A DNA stretch of 64,000 nucleotides from UBA11358 sp049521735 (GTDB lineage Bacteria; Verrucomicrobiota; Verrucomicrobiia; Limisphaerales; UBA11358), in contig JBEKON010000005.1 of NCBI GenBank assembly GCA_049521735.1, forward strand, positions 1 to 64,000. The letters are read 5' to 3'. Shown one piece after another: positions 24,002 through 33,461 of the stretch. The notes under the pieces were generated by a model. It worked only from the letters and a program-made list of their open reading frames with translations, was not told the DNA's origin and made no database searches. Made by a program: the position numbers and the translations under genes. Numbering within the stretch: position 1 is the stretch's first letter; every line of letters starts with the position of its first letter.

Positions 24002-24727
24002 TTATTTTGCCGCGAGCAGAGCGCGGATTTTTTTTCGCAACTCCCTGGTAATGGAACCGACGGGGCGGTTGCCGTCCACAATCGTGAAGCCGTAATTTTT
24101 ACGCAATTTGTGAAACGCCGCCTGCATCGCGGTCTGGTATTTCACAAAGCTGTCGAACATATCGCGCGAAAAGCCGAGGTCCATGCCGCTTTCCCAATAA
24201 TCCAGCGACGCGTTTTTGGCGAGATTGCGCTGCACAAGCTCCTGGGGCTCGACGGAAAAATAAAACACCGCGTCGGGTTCAAGCGCGATGCCGTATAAAT
24301 TTTTCAACCATGCCTCGTCCATGCCGCGCACCATGTCACGCGCCATGAGCGTGTAAACGTAACGGTCGGCCAGCACGATAAAACCGGCTTTAAGCGCGGG
24401 CAAAATGACATTTTCCAACTGGTCCGCAAAGTCGGTCGCGTAAAACAAACTCAGTGTCGTGCGGCTTAAAATGTTTCCTTCCTGTGCTTTTTCCAGCTCC
24501 GAACTCACGAGCGTGGAACGTTTCAAACCGACCTGCACCGTTGCGTGCCCGCTGGTTTCGAGCCAGTCAACCAGCCGTGCAATCTGCGTGGAACGGCCTG
24601 AACCGTCCGCGCCTTCCACGACGATCAATTTGCCCGCAATGTCTTCAAGCGGGACGTGGGGAATGCCGTGTCCGTAAAAGCGGCGGCACTTTTTGACGCC
24701 GTCGGAATTTGTCGCCGGCTTTTTCAT
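24002..24727 (-). CDS. thymidylate-kinase-like P-loop kinase, copy 1
   Basis: 241 residues. P-loop VEGADGSGRSTQ at about 37-48, then the DRYVYTLMARD segment near 124 in the position of the Tmk DR[YF] motif. Canonical Tmk has DRY..S..AYQ here; the Tmk Tyr-Gln pair is replaced by Ala-Arg-Asp. It is paralogous to the next gene and overlaps it by ATGA (24724-24727). It may phosphorylate dTMP or another nucleotide; the changed motif makes the substrate uncertain. Confidence 0.78.
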   Translation of the reverse strand: MKKPATNSDGVKKCRRFYGHGIPHVPLEDIAGKLIVVEGADGSGRSTQIARLVDWLETSGHATVQVGLKRSTLVSSELEKAQEGNILSRTTLSLFYATDFADQLENVILPALKAGFIVLADRYVYTLMARDMVRGMDEAWLKNLYGIALEPDAVFYFSVEPQELVQRNLAKNASLDYWESGMDLGFSRDMFDSFVKYQTAMQAAFHKLRKNYGFTIVDGNRPVGSITRELRKKIRALLAAK

Positions 24728-25476
24728 GCGGCCAAATCCTCCTCGGCTTCCTTCGCCTTGTTGTCCGGCTGAATGGCCGGCGGCAACGGCAGCGGGCCGC
24801 GGCGCTTGAACCGCGCCAAATCCATTCGCTCGCTCACGATCTTGCGCACGAGCGCCTGTTGTTTTTCCACGTGCTGGTTGGCGTCCATCACAATGAAATT
24901 AAATTTGGCGCTCATTGCCATGTATTGTTCCAAAATGCGGCCCTGGAAAATGCGAAAGCTTTCGTAGGGATCATTCGACAGATGCAAGTCCATGCCCGCC
25001 TCGAAGAATTTCAGCTTCGGGCGGCCTTCGAGAATGCGGTTGAGCGATACTTCCAAATCCGCTTTGAAGAAAAACGTGGTGTCGGGCAGCGCGGCAAAAT
25101 TGTAAATACCGCGCACCCACTCCGGCAGACAGCCGCGCACCACGTCGCGCGCGAACGCGGTGAAAATATAACGGTCACACAGCACGATGTAACCCGAGCG
25201 CAGCAACGGCAGCAAATGGCGTTCGTAACGGTCGGCGAAATCCGTCGCATGAATGAGGCTGAATGTCGTCGGCGTGAGCAGTTCCCGTTTTTTGCCCTTG
25301 CTCGTGGCGGATTTCACCAGCTCGGACGAGTTCCACTCGCTGAAATAAACCTTGACGCCCTCGGCTTCGAGCCAGCGCTTGAGCAAATAAATCTGCGTGG
25401 ACTTGCCCGACCCATCGAGTCCCTCGACGGCAATGAGCCGTCCAGGAAAATTTAATTCCGCAAAAGTTTTCATCAT
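24724..25476 (-). CDS. thymidylate-kinase-like P-loop kinase, copy 2
   Basis: 250 residues from the ATG at 25476 (MMKTFAELNFPG); an open frame upstream of it lacks similarity. P-loop VEGLDGSGKSTQ near 18-29 and DRYIFTAFARD near 107, the same non-canonical form as copy 1. ATDFADRYE and YIVLCDRY match the Tmk fold, and a GMDLHLSNDPYESF segment matches GMDLGFSRDMFDSF of copy 1. It is the first gene of the pair and is divergent from nuoB. Confidence 0.78.
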   Translation of the reverse strand: MMKTFAELNFPGRLIAVEGLDGSGKSTQIYLLKRWLEAEGVKVYFSEWNSSELVKSATSKGKKRELLTPTTFSLIHATDFADRYERHLLPLLRSGYIVLCDRYIFTAFARDVVRGCLPEWVRGIYNFAALPDTTFFFKADLEVSLNRILEGRPKLKFFEAGMDLHLSNDPYESFRIFQGRILEQYMAMSAKFNFIVMDANQHVEKQQALVRKIVSERMDLARFKRRGPLPLPPAIQPDNKAKEAEEDLAA

Positions 25477-25662
25477 CCGCCAATCGCGTCTTTCAATTCT
25501 ACCCGAGCCGCTGCCAGCCACAAGCGGAAGTTGACAATGGGATTACCACACCCGGCTTTGTAAAATTGACGCGAATTCTTGCGAAAAAAATCACAAACTC
25601 ACTTGCCTGCACTTTGGGCGGCGATTAGGTTGATTTTGCGACGGTTCTGGCAAATCACGTTT

Positions 25663-26184
25663 ATGCAGACTCAAAGCGAAATTGGTTATGATTCAAAGAT
25701 TGAGGGCGACATGATCGTCACGCGGGTGGATGCCGCATTGAATTGGTTTCGCAAAAATTCCATCTGGCCGATGCCCATGGGGCTGGCATGCTGCGCCATC
25801 GAATTGATGGCGGCCGGCGCGAGCCGGTTTGATATCTCGCGGTTCGGTTCGGAAGTCATGCGTTTTTCACCGCGCCAGTCGGACTGCATGATTGTCGCCG
25901 GCACGGTCACCTATAAAATGGCCGGCGCCGTGAAACGAATTTACGACCAGATGCCGGAGCCGAAATGGGTCATCGCCATGGGCGCGTGCGCCTCGACCGG
26001 CGGCATGTATCGCAGCTACTCCGTGCTGCAAGGCGTGGACAACATCATCCCGGTGGACGTTTATGTTTCCGGCTGCCCGCCGCGGCCGGAAGCCCTGCTC
26101 GACGCGTTGATGAAATTACAAAACAAAATCAGCAAGGAACCTGTGCTGGGACGGCTTACCGCAGTCACAGCGGTCAAATCTTAA
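25663..26184 (+). CDS. nuoB: NADH-quinone oxidoreductase subunit B
   Basis: 173 residues from the ATG at 25663; a longer frame opens 28 codons upstream but is not conserved. Carries cluster N2 of complex I at the end of the electron path. The ligating cysteines are visible in GLACCAIELMA, MGACASTGGMY and VSGCPPRPEAL. First gene of the nuo operon here; nuoA, normally in front, is absent (the upstream spacer to the tmk-like gene is only about 190 bp). Confidence 0.96.
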   Translation: MQTQSEIGYDSKIEGDMIVTRVDAALNWFRKNSIWPMPMGLACCAIELMAAGASRFDISRFGSEVMRFSPRQSDCMIVAGTVTYKMAGAVKRIYDQMPEPKWVIAMGACASTGGMYRSYSVLQGVDNIIPVDVYVSGCPPRPEALLDALMKLQNKISKEPVLGRLTAVTAVKS

Positions 26185-26196
26185 ATTTCAATCGCT

Positions 26197-26784
26197 GTGC
26201 CTGCCCTCGAATTCGCCCAAAAAATCAAGGCCAAGTTCGGCGATTTAATCTCCGAACCGGCGGAGTTTCGCGGCGAAATCACCATCCAACTTGGTGATGC
26301 GGAACGAATTGTCGAGGTCTGTGAATTCGCCAGGAGGGAACTGGATTTCAATTATCTCGTGGACATCAGCAGTGTGGACAATTACGGCGAAGACCCGCGT
26401 TGGACGGTTGTTTATCATTTGCGCGGCCTTGCGCATGGCGGCGAATTGCGGCTTAAAACGAGCGTGAGCGAGGAAAAATCCGAATTACCGAGCGTCACGA
26501 CGGTTTGGAAGACCGCCAATTGGCACGAGCGCGAAATTTACGACATGATGGGCATCCGGTTTCGCGGTCATCCCGATTTGCGCCGGATTTTGATGTGGGA
26601 AGGCTATCCGTATTTTCCGCTGCGGAAGGATTTCCCGCTGGCCGGCAAGTCAACCGACGTGCCCGGCGTCGCATTCACCAAACCCGCGCCGCTCGAAGGC
26701 GGGCCGTTTGTGACCGCACCGGGCGGCAAGGACGCCATTGAACGGGAACCGCACGTGCGAAATCCAGAGGGCCCATCTTCATGA
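26197..26784 (+). CDS. nuoC: NADH-quinone oxidoreductase subunit C
   Basis: 195 residues starting with GTG at 26197. Peripheral-arm subunit. The 30-kDa subunit signature is in the WHEREIYDMMGIRFRGHPDL region, with RRILMWEGYPYFPLRKDFP following. It stops by a 4-nt ATGA overlap with nuoD. Confidence 0.95.
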   Translation: MPALEFAQKIKAKFGDLISEPAEFRGEITIQLGDAERIVEVCEFARRELDFNYLVDISSVDNYGEDPRWTVVYHLRGLAHGGELRLKTSVSEEKSELPSVTTVWKTANWHEREIYDMMGIRFRGHPDLRRILMWEGYPYFPLRKDFPLAGKSTDVPGVAFTKPAPLEGGPFVTAPGGKDAIEREPHVRNPEGPSS

Positions 26785-28052
26785 CTGACGTTCGAAAAAC
26801 GGAGTTTCACGAACCTGCTGCACGCGCTGCGCAGGCGGCGGAAGAGCTTCAGGACGTGCAAGGCGAGCGCATGGTCTTGAACATGGGGCCGTCGCATCCG
26901 GCCACGCACGGCGTGTTGCGCATCGTGCTTGAACTGGACGGCGAGGTCATTACCAAGGCCGACCCGGACGTGGGTTATCTGCATCGCGGCGACGAAAAAA
27001 TCGCCGAGAACATGACCTACACCCAGTTCATTCCTTACACAGACCGGCTGGATTACCTCGCTCCACTGGCCAATAACGTCGCCTATGCCCTCGCGGTGGA
27101 AAAATTGCTCGGCATCGAAAAGGATTTGCCGCCGCGCTGCCAATACATCCGCGTGATGTGCGCGGAGCTGGCGCGCATTTCCTCGCATTTGCTCGGCATT
27201 GGCGCCTTCGCGATGGATTTGGGCGCGGTGACGGTGTTCCTGTTGACATTTAATGAACGTGAAAAGATTTACAATCTGGCCGAAGCGATCAGCGGCGCGC
27301 GGTTCACGACAACCTACACACGCATCGGCGGCGTGATGCGCGATTTGCCACCGGGTTGGACGGAGCAATGCCGTAAATTTTGCAATGAAGTCATCCCGGT
27401 GCTCAACGAGGTCGAGACGTTGCTCACGCGCAACCGTATTTGGGTGGACCGCCTCCGGAATCTGGCGGTGATTTCCAAGGAAGAGTCCATCGATTACGGC
27501 TTGAGCGGGCCGAATCTACGCGGCAGCGGCATCGAATGGGATTTGCGCAAGGCGCAGCCGTATCTTTGCTACAAGGATTTGGAATTTGACATCCCCATCG
27601 GCTCCATCGGCGATTGCTACGACCGTTACCTCGTCCGCATGGAAGAAATGCGCCAGAGCGTGCACATCCTGTACCAGTGCCTCGACAAAATTCCCGGCGG
27701 CGCGGACAACAAATCCAATGAACCGGTCAATGTGGCTGACGGCAAAATCGTCCTGCCGCCAAAACAAAAGGTTATGACGAAAATGGAGGAATTGATTCAT
27801 CAATTCATGCTCGTCACGGAAGGCGTCAATTGTCCGCCCGGCGAAATTTATTTCGGCCATGAAAACCCGAAGGGTGAACTTGGCTTTTACATCAACAGCC
27901 GCGGCGGCGGTACGCCGTATCGTTTGAAAATCCGCGCACCATCGTTTGTGAACTTGAGCATCATCTCCAAAATCTTCCCCGGCTGTCTCGTGAGCGACAC
28001 GGTGGCGATTTTGGGTTCGCTCGATTTCGTAATGGGAGAATGTGACCGATGA
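26781..28052 (+). CDS. nuoD: NADH-quinone oxidoreductase subunit D
   Basis: 423 residues. Forms the quinone-binding site with NuoB. Conserved features include MGPSHPATHGVLR near residue 36, GYLHRGDEKIAE, the PYTDRLDYL segment and the C-terminal LGSLDFVMGECDR. An N-terminal extension of about 35 residues is acidic and poorly conserved. Joined to nuoC and nuoE by ATGA overlaps. Confidence 0.97.
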   Translation: MTDVRKTEFHEPAARAAQAAEELQDVQGERMVLNMGPSHPATHGVLRIVLELDGEVITKADPDVGYLHRGDEKIAENMTYTQFIPYTDRLDYLAPLANNVAYALAVEKLLGIEKDLPPRCQYIRVMCAELARISSHLLGIGAFAMDLGAVTVFLLTFNEREKIYNLAEAISGARFTTTYTRIGGVMRDLPPGWTEQCRKFCNEVIPVLNEVETLLTRNRIWVDRLRNLAVISKEESIDYGLSGPNLRGSGIEWDLRKAQPYLCYKDLEFDIPIGSIGDCYDRYLVRMEEMRQSVHILYQCLDKIPGGADNKSNEPVNVADGKIVLPPKQKVMTKMEELIHQFMLVTEGVNCPPGEIYFGHENPKGELGFYINSRGGGTPYRLKIRAPSFVNLSIISKIFPGCLVSDTVAILGSLDFVMGECDR

Positions 28053-28582
28053 ACGCCACGCACACCGATCCCATTCCAAACCCGCTCCAGCGCCAGAGCG
28101 GTTTTACCGTGCCTGCTGCGCTCGAATCGGAGATTGACGAGCTAATGGCACATTATCCCGAAAAGCGCGGCGCGGCGCTCATGGTGCTGCATGCGATTCA
28201 GGAGCAGTTCGGCTGGATTTCGCAGGAAGCGGTCGAGTGGACGGCGAAGAAACTCGAGCTGCAACCCATCAACGTTTACGAGCTCGTGACGTTTTATCCG
28301 ATGCTCCGGCAGAAACCGATGGGTAAATATCAAATCAAGGTCTGCCGGACGTTGAGCTGCGCGCTGGGCGGCGCGTATGAACTCCACAAACATTTTTGCG
28401 GGAAGCTGGGTCTGGACGCGCACAAGCACGGCCCGCAAACGACGAAGGACGGAAAGTTCACGGTCGAGTTCGTCGAATGTCTCGCCAGTTGCGGCACCGC
28501 GCCGGTAATGATGGTCAATGACGACTTTCACGAAGGCGTCAGCCACGCAAAAGCCGATGAAATTTTGGGAGGATGCAAATGA
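28049..28582 (+). CDS. nuoE: NADH-quinone oxidoreductase subunit E
   Basis: 177 residues. [2Fe-2S] (N1a) subunit of the NADH dehydrogenase module. The cluster cysteines lie in CRTLSCALGGAY and VECLASCGTAPV; PINVYELVTFYPML matches the thioredoxin-like NuoE fold. Overlaps nuoD by 4 nt; followed by a spacer with a repeat and an antisense tRNA-Gln before nuoF. Confidence 0.95.
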   Translation: MNATHTDPIPNPLQRQSGFTVPAALESEIDELMAHYPEKRGAALMVLHAIQEQFGWISQEAVEWTAKKLELQPINVYELVTFYPMLRQKPMGKYQIKVCRTLSCALGGAYELHKHFCGKLGLDAHKHGPQTTKDGKFTVEFVECLASCGTAPVMMVNDDFHEGVSHAKADEILGGCK

Positions 28583-28591
28583 AGAATTGGA

Positions 28592-28619
28592 ATTCTACAT
28601 TCTTCATTCTGCCTTCCAC
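28592..28619. repeat. heptamer array after nuoE
   Basis: Degenerate 7-nt units ATTCTAC, ATTCTTC, ATTCTGC, CTTCCAC directly after nuoE. The family recurs at 42331 and 45718. Confidence 0.7.
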
Positions 28620-28629
28620 CTTGAAGAGT

Positions 28630-28703
28630 TGGCTGCCCGACATGGATTTGAACCATGACAAACAGATCCAGAGTCTGCTGTGCTACCGTTACACCATCGG
28701 GCA
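28630..28703 (-). tRNA. tRNA-Gln (anticodon CTG)
   Basis: 74 nt with encoded CCA. Acceptor TGCCCGA/TCGGGCA, anticodon loop CTCTGGA, T-arm CATGG-TTCAAAT-CCATG. It lies on the strand opposite to the nuo genes, between nuoE and nuoF, so read-through nuo transcripts contain its antisense. Confidence 0.94.
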
Positions 28704-28751
28704 AGCCGGAGCGTTGGGTAAGCTAAAGTTTTTGAACTAGGAGTCAAGCCG

Positions 28752-30122
28752 ATGCCGCAGGAATACAAATTGATTCTGAAATATGCCGACGAGCCGGGTT
28801 ACACGCCCGACATCGAATGCTATTTGCGTCACGGCGGCTACAAGGTTTTGAAGAAGGCGCTGGCTCTTCAGCCGAAAACTTTGCCAGACGGCAAAACGCA
28901 GACTGCGCAGGAACAAATCCGCCACGAAGTGACGGCGTCCGGTTTGCGCGGGCGCGGCGGAGCGGGTTTTCCATGCGGATTGAAGTGGTCGTTTGTGGAT
29001 CGCAAGAGCGGCAAACCGATTTACCTCATCTGCAACGCGGATGAATCCGAACCGGGCACATTCAAGGACCGCCAGATCATCCACAAAGACCCGCACCAGC
29101 TTATTGAAGGGACAATCATCGCGTGCTTCGCGAACGATGTTCATATCGCCTACATTTACATTCGCGGTGAAATGCCCGATGGCGCGAAGTTGTTAAACAA
29201 GGCATTGGCCGAAGCCCGCTCGAAAAATTTTCTAGGCAAAAACATTCTCGGCAGCGGCTACAATCTCGAGATTTACGTTCATCGCGGCGCGGGCGCCTAT
29301 ATTTGTGGCGAGGAAACCGGCCTGATCGAATCGCTCGAAGGCAAACGACCGTATCCGCGCATCAAGCCGCCTTATTTTCCGGCGGTGCTCGGCCTGTGGA
29401 TGTGCCCGACCATCGTCAACAACGTCGAGACGCTTTGCAACGTGAAGCACATCGCGGCGATGGGCGGCGCGGAATTCGCCGAACTCGGCACGCCGAACAA
29501 TACCGGCACGCGCATCGTCAGCATCAGCGGCCACGTCAAACGCCCCGGCTATTACGAAGTCGAGGTGGGCAAGGTCACCATCGGCGAACTCATCAATGAC
29601 CCGGTCTTCGGCGGGGGACTGCGTCCCGGGCGGTCATTGAAGGCGGTCATCCCGGGCGGGTCATCGGCGAAGGTTTTCAAGGCGGGTGAGAAATTCAAAA
29701 TCAAGGGCAAGGAAGTGGACCTGCTCGATTTGCCTTACGATTTCGATTCATTGGTCCAGGCCGGTTCGATGAGCGGTTCCAGCGCCATCATCGTGATGGA
29801 CGACTCGACTGATATCGTCGAGGCGCTGGCGAACATCGCGGAGTTTTACGCGCACGAAAGCTGCGGCCAATGCACACCCTGCCGCGAAGGGTCGCTCTGG
29901 ATGAGCAAGGCTCTGCATCGCCTCACGCATGGCGCAGGCCGCGCGCAAGATGCGGACTATCTGGTGAAAATCGCGGACAACATTCCCGGCGGCCGAACGA
30001 TTTGCGCCTTCGGCGAGGCCTGCGCATGGCCGGTGCAAAGCTTTGTGACCAAGTTCAAAGACGAATTTGTCGCCAAAGGCGCGGCCGACGAAGAGCGCCG
30101 TCCACGTCGAACCAGTGAATGA
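28752..30122 (+). CDS. nuoF: NADH-quinone oxidoreductase subunit F
   Basis: 456 residues. Binds NADH, FMN and the [4Fe-4S] cluster N3. Visible: the glycine-rich GLRGRGGAGFPCGLKW, CNADESEPGTFKDR, AGAYICGEETGLIESLEG, and the N3 ligands in ESCGQCTPCREG near the C-terminus. Starts about 170 nt after nuoE because of the inserted tRNA-Gln. Confidence 0.97.
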   Translation: MPQEYKLILKYADEPGYTPDIECYLRHGGYKVLKKALALQPKTLPDGKTQTAQEQIRHEVTASGLRGRGGAGFPCGLKWSFVDRKSGKPIYLICNADESEPGTFKDRQIIHKDPHQLIEGTIIACFANDVHIAYIYIRGEMPDGAKLLNKALAEARSKNFLGKNILGSGYNLEIYVHRGAGAYICGEETGLIESLEGKRPYPRIKPPYFPAVLGLWMCPTIVNNVETLCNVKHIAAMGGAEFAELGTPNNTGTRIVSISGHVKRPGYYEVEVGKVTIGELINDPVFGGGLRPGRSLKAVIPGGSSAKVFKAGEKFKIKGKEVDLLDLPYDFDSLVQAGSMSGSSAIIVMDDSTDIVEALANIAEFYAHESCGQCTPCREGSLWMSKALHRLTHGAGRAQDADYLVKIADNIPGGRTICAFGEACAWPVQSFVTKFKDEFVAKGAADEERRPRRTSE

Positions 30123-30131
30123 ATTAAGTTT

Positions 30132-31826
30132 GTGACAACTCAAGAAACAACCAAGCCCGCGCCGCCCGTGGACAAAATCAAAATCAAGGTGGACGGCCGT
30201 GAAGTCGAGGTGCCGAAGACGATGCCCGACCCGGTTTCCGGCAAGCCGATCCCGACCACAATGATCCAGGCCTGCGAGTCGGCGGGTGTCGTGGTGCCGC
30301 ATTATTGTTATCATTCCAAGCTGCCTGTTGCGGGCAATTGCCGCATGTGCCTCGTCGAATTCGGCATGCCGGCGTTCGGCCACGATCACAAACCGATTTT
30401 GAATCCCGATGGTTCGCCGAAGGTCACCATGATGTCGCGCCCGGTCATTGCCTGCGCCACGCCGATTTCGCCGGGCATGGAGATTTACACGGACACGCCC
30501 GGCGTGAAGCAAATGCGCGAGGGCGTGCTCGAATTCCTGCTCATCAATCATCCGCTGGATTGCCCGATTTGCGACCAGGCCGGCGAATGCAAACTGCAGG
30601 AATACTCGGTGGATTACGGCAAATCGGAGAGCCGTTTCGTCGAATCGAAAGTTCACAAACCCAAGACCATTGATCTCGGCCCGCGCATCGTGCTCGATGA
30701 CGAACGCTGCATTCTTTGCACGCGCTGCATCCGGTTCACGAAGGACATCGTCGGCGACGACGCGCTCGGCATCGTCAATCGCGGCAGCTACTGCACGCTT
30801 ACCGCTTATCCGGGCAAAGCCTTCGACAACAATTACACGCTGAACACCGTGGACATTTGTCCCGTCGGCGCGCTCACGTCCAAGGATTTCCGCTTCCAGA
30901 TGCGCGTGTGGTTCCTGAAGGAAACCAAGAGCATCTGCACGAGCTGCGCGACGGGCTGTAATATCATCATCGGCTCGCGCGAGGAAAAAATTTACCGCTA
31001 CACTCCGCGTCAAAACGACGCCGTCAACTCGTGCTGGATGTGCGATTACGGCCGCTTGAATTACAAGTGGATTGGCCGCGAAGACCGGCTCACGGAAATC
31101 CGAAGTCCAAAGTCCAAAGTCCAAAGTCCAAAGACAACCTGGGCGGTTGCGCTGAACGAAATCGCGGAAAAGCTGAAGAAAGCCTCTCAAGGTTCGGTGG
31201 CCATCATAGCTTCGGCCCGGCAGACGAACGAGGAGCTCTGGCTGCTCGGCAAACTCAAGGCAAAGCTTGGCGCCATCAGCGACTCCATCGCGCGCATGGG
31301 CGAAGCCGACAAACTGCTCGTGAACGCGGACAAGAATCCGAACACGAACGGCGCGCGGCTGACGGGAATTTGCGCGGCCGAAATGGGCGCCAGTTTGCCA
31401 AAAATTGCCAGCGGCATTAAGAACGGAAAGATCACGACTCTCATTGTTTTCGGCGAGGACGTGACCAAACAAGGCATCGGCGTGGATTTGCTTGGCAAAC
31501 TGGAAACGCTCATCGTCAGCGACATTTTGCCGAACGCGACGACGAGGCTGGCACATTACGTTTTGCCCGGCTGCACGCACGCCGAGAAACGCGGCACGTT
31601 TACAAACGCCAAAGGCCGAGTCCAAAAGTTCATGAAGGCCGTTGAGCCGCCCGGCGACGCACGCCCTGAATGGGAATTTTTACGCGACCTGGTTCACAAC
31701 GTCACCGGCCAAAACGTCGCCATGACCATCGAAGGTTTGTTCAACGAAATGGCCAAAGAGGTGCCGGCGTTCAACGGTTTGACGTGGGCGAGTCTCAGTA
31801 ACACAGGCGTGACCGTGAAAGTCTAA
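30132..31826 (+). CDS. nuoG: NADH-quinone oxidoreductase subunit G, short form
   Basis: 564 residues with a GTG start at 30132, well short of the roughly 900 in E. coli. The N-terminal [2Fe-2S] (GNCRMCLVEFG) and the two [4Fe-4S] regions (DDERCILCTRCIRFTKDI, CPVGALTSKDF) are present, followed by the CTSCATGCN and CWMCDYGR cysteines. The catalytically silent molybdopterin-type domain is reduced. A heptamer array at 31102 encodes RSPKSKVQSPK at the start of that domain. Confidence 0.93.
   Translation: MTTQETTKPAPPVDKIKIKVDGREVEVPKTMPDPVSGKPIPTTMIQACESAGVVVPHYCYHSKLPVAGNCRMCLVEFGMPAFGHDHKPILNPDGSPKVTMMSRPVIACATPISPGMEIYTDTPGVKQMREGVLEFLLINHPLDCPICDQAGECKLQEYSVDYGKSESRFVESKVHKPKTIDLGPRIVLDDERCILCTRCIRFTKDIVGDDALGIVNRGSYCTLTAYPGKAFDNNYTLNTVDICPVGALTSKDFRFQMRVWFLKETKSICTSCATGCNIIIGSREEKIYRYTPRQNDAVNSCWMCDYGRLNYKWIGREDRLTEIRSPKSKVQSPKTTWAVALNEIAEKLKKASQGSVAIIASARQTNEELWLLGKLKAKLGAISDSIARMGEADKLLVNADKNPNTNGARLTGICAAEMGASLPKIASGIKNGKITTLIVFGEDVTKQGIGVDLLGKLETLIVSDILPNATTRLAHYVLPGCTHAEKRGTFTNAKGRVQKFMKAVEPPGDARPEWEFLRDLVHNVTGQNVAMTIEGLFNEMAKEVPAFNGLTWASLSNTGVTVKV
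31102..31133 (+). repeat. in-frame heptamer array (AAAGTCC) in nuoG
   Basis: GAAGTCC followed by three exact AAAGTCC units and a partial unit, encoding SPKSKVQSPK. Confidence 0.92.
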
Positions 31827-31827
31827 A

Positions 31828-32889
31828 ATGGACTGGAATTTTATCATCTTCAGCGTGGTCAAGATCGCCGTGGTCATCGCGGTGGTGCAGGGCATGGTCG
31901 CCTACGCGGTTTTGGCTGAGCGCAAAATTTCAGCGTGGATTCAGGACCGCGTCGGGCCGAACCGCGCTGCGCCGCCGTTCGTCAAGGACATTCCCGTCAT
32001 CGGGCCGTTTTTGATCCGGCTCGGACTGTTCCAGCCGTTTGCGGACGGGTTAAAATTCATGCTCAAGGAAGATTTCACTCCGGCGGGCGTGCGCAAGGCG
32101 TTTTTCTGGCTCGCGCCGGCGATTGCAATAATTCCCTCGATGCTGGTGGTCGCGGTGATTCCGTTCGGCTCACAACTTGGCCATCAGAAAATGGTCATTG
32201 CGGATTTGAATATCGGCATTCTTTACACCTTCGGTATCGTTTCAATCGGCGTTTACGGAATTGTCCTGGCGGGCTATGCGGCGAATTCGAAATATCCGTT
32301 CCTCGGCGGCATCCGGTCGGGCGCACAGATGATTTCGTATGAAGTCGCGATGGGCATGTCGGTGATTCCGGTGTTGCTCATCGTTGGCAATTTGAATTTG
32401 AGCCGGATTATCGGCTGGCAAACACAACATGGCTGGCTGGTTCTTTACGCGCCGGTTTCGTTTCTCATTTTCATGGTCGCGTCATTCGCGGAAACAAACC
32501 GTCTGCCGTTCGATTTTCCCGAGGCCGAGCAGGAACTGGTTGGCGGCTATCACACCGAATACAGCTCGATGAAATTCGCGCTGTTTTTCCTCGCCGAATA
32601 TTCCAACATGATCGCGTCGGCGGCGATGATGGTGACGCTGTTTTTTGGCGGCTGGACGCTGCCGTTTTGGGGGCTGGATCATCCGGCGGCGACATTGGGA
32701 CAAGGCATCGCGCATATTTTCATTTTCGTCGCAAAGATGCTTTTGTTCATGGTGGTATTCATCTGGGTGCGCTGGATGTGGCCGCGTTTCCGGTATGACC
32801 AGTTGATGGATTTGGGCTGGCGGCGATTCGTGCCGCTGGCGCTGGCAAACATTTTGGCGACGGCGGTAATTTTGTGGATGAAGAGTTGA
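31828..32889 (+). CDS. nuoH: NADH-quinone oxidoreductase subunit H
   Basis: 353 residues with about eight membrane helices. Membrane subunit that closes the quinone cavity. Signature segments: YAVLAERKISAWIQDRVGP and the acidic quinone-site loop ETNRLPFDFPEAEQELVGG (quoted in part: RLPFDFPEAEQELV). Spacing 1 nt from nuoG and 2 nt to nuoI. Confidence 0.96.
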   Translation: MDWNFIIFSVVKIAVVIAVVQGMVAYAVLAERKISAWIQDRVGPNRAAPPFVKDIPVIGPFLIRLGLFQPFADGLKFMLKEDFTPAGVRKAFFWLAPAIAIIPSMLVVAVIPFGSQLGHQKMVIADLNIGILYTFGIVSIGVYGIVLAGYAANSKYPFLGGIRSGAQMISYEVAMGMSVIPVLLIVGNLNLSRIIGWQTQHGWLVLYAPVSFLIFMVASFAETNRLPFDFPEAEQELVGGYHTEYSSMKFALFFLAEYSNMIASAAMMVTLFFGGWTLPFWGLDHPAATLGQGIAHIFIFVAKMLLFMVVFIWVRWMWPRFRYDQLMDLGWRRFVPLALANILATAVILWMKS

Positions 32890-32891
32890 AC

Positions 32892-33449
32892 ATGATTGTT
32901 AATCGCAAACCGTTGACGCTTTGGGAAAGGCTCTATCTGCCGGCAATTGTCGGCGGATTCAAAGTCACAGCCCGGCATTTGTTCCGTTCGTTGTTCGGCG
33001 GCAAAACCATCACGATGGAATATCCCGAACAGAAATGGGCCGTGCCGCCGGACTATCGCGGAGCGCCTTATCTCGTCCGCGATCAGGACGGCAACACCAA
33101 GTGCGTCTCCTGCCAGCTTTGTGAATTTGTATGCCCGCCGCGGGCCATCAAAATCATTCCGCCGGGCCCGGTCGGCCAGCTTGCCGACCGACCGAACGCC
33201 GAAAAAATACCGAAGGAATTCGAAATTGACATGCTTCGCTGCATCTTCTGCGGCTTTTGCCAGGAAGTCTGCCCGGAGGAAGCCATCTTTTTGCTAAGGG
33301 ATTACTCGTTTACCGGTCTGACCCGTGCCGAAATGATTTACAACAAGGAAAAACTGCTCGCGCTCGGCGGCACGGTCGGCGGCGTCCGGAAATGGAAGCA
33401 AAAACTCGAAGAAGCCGGAGAGCAGGAAGATTTTCCGGTGAAAATTTGA
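32892..33449 (+). CDS. nuoI: NADH-quinone oxidoreductase subunit I
   Basis: 185 residues from the ATG at 32892, just past the nuoH stop. Carries clusters N6a and N6b: CVSCQLCEFVCPP and CIFCGFCQEVCPE each supply a CxxCxxCxxxCP set. The amphipathic N-terminus anchors it to the membrane arm. Confidence 0.96.
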   Translation: MIVNRKPLTLWERLYLPAIVGGFKVTARHLFRSLFGGKTITMEYPEQKWAVPPDYRGAPYLVRDQDGNTKCVSCQLCEFVCPPRAIKIIPPGPVGQLADRPNAEKIPKEFEIDMLRCIFCGFCQEVCPEEAIFLLRDYSFTGLTRAEMIYNKEKLLALGGTVGGVRKWKQKLEEAGEQEDFPVKI

Positions 33450-33461
33450 AGCAAGGGAAAC

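Noticed and set aside
25531..25570. TTGACA before nuoB as a -35 box
   Set aside because: The nearest TAAAAT is 24 nt away, too far for a sigma-70 promoter.
29748..31625. Open frame of 625 codons antisense to nuoF and nuoG
   Set aside because: Overlaps conserved complex I genes fully and has no recognisable protein features.
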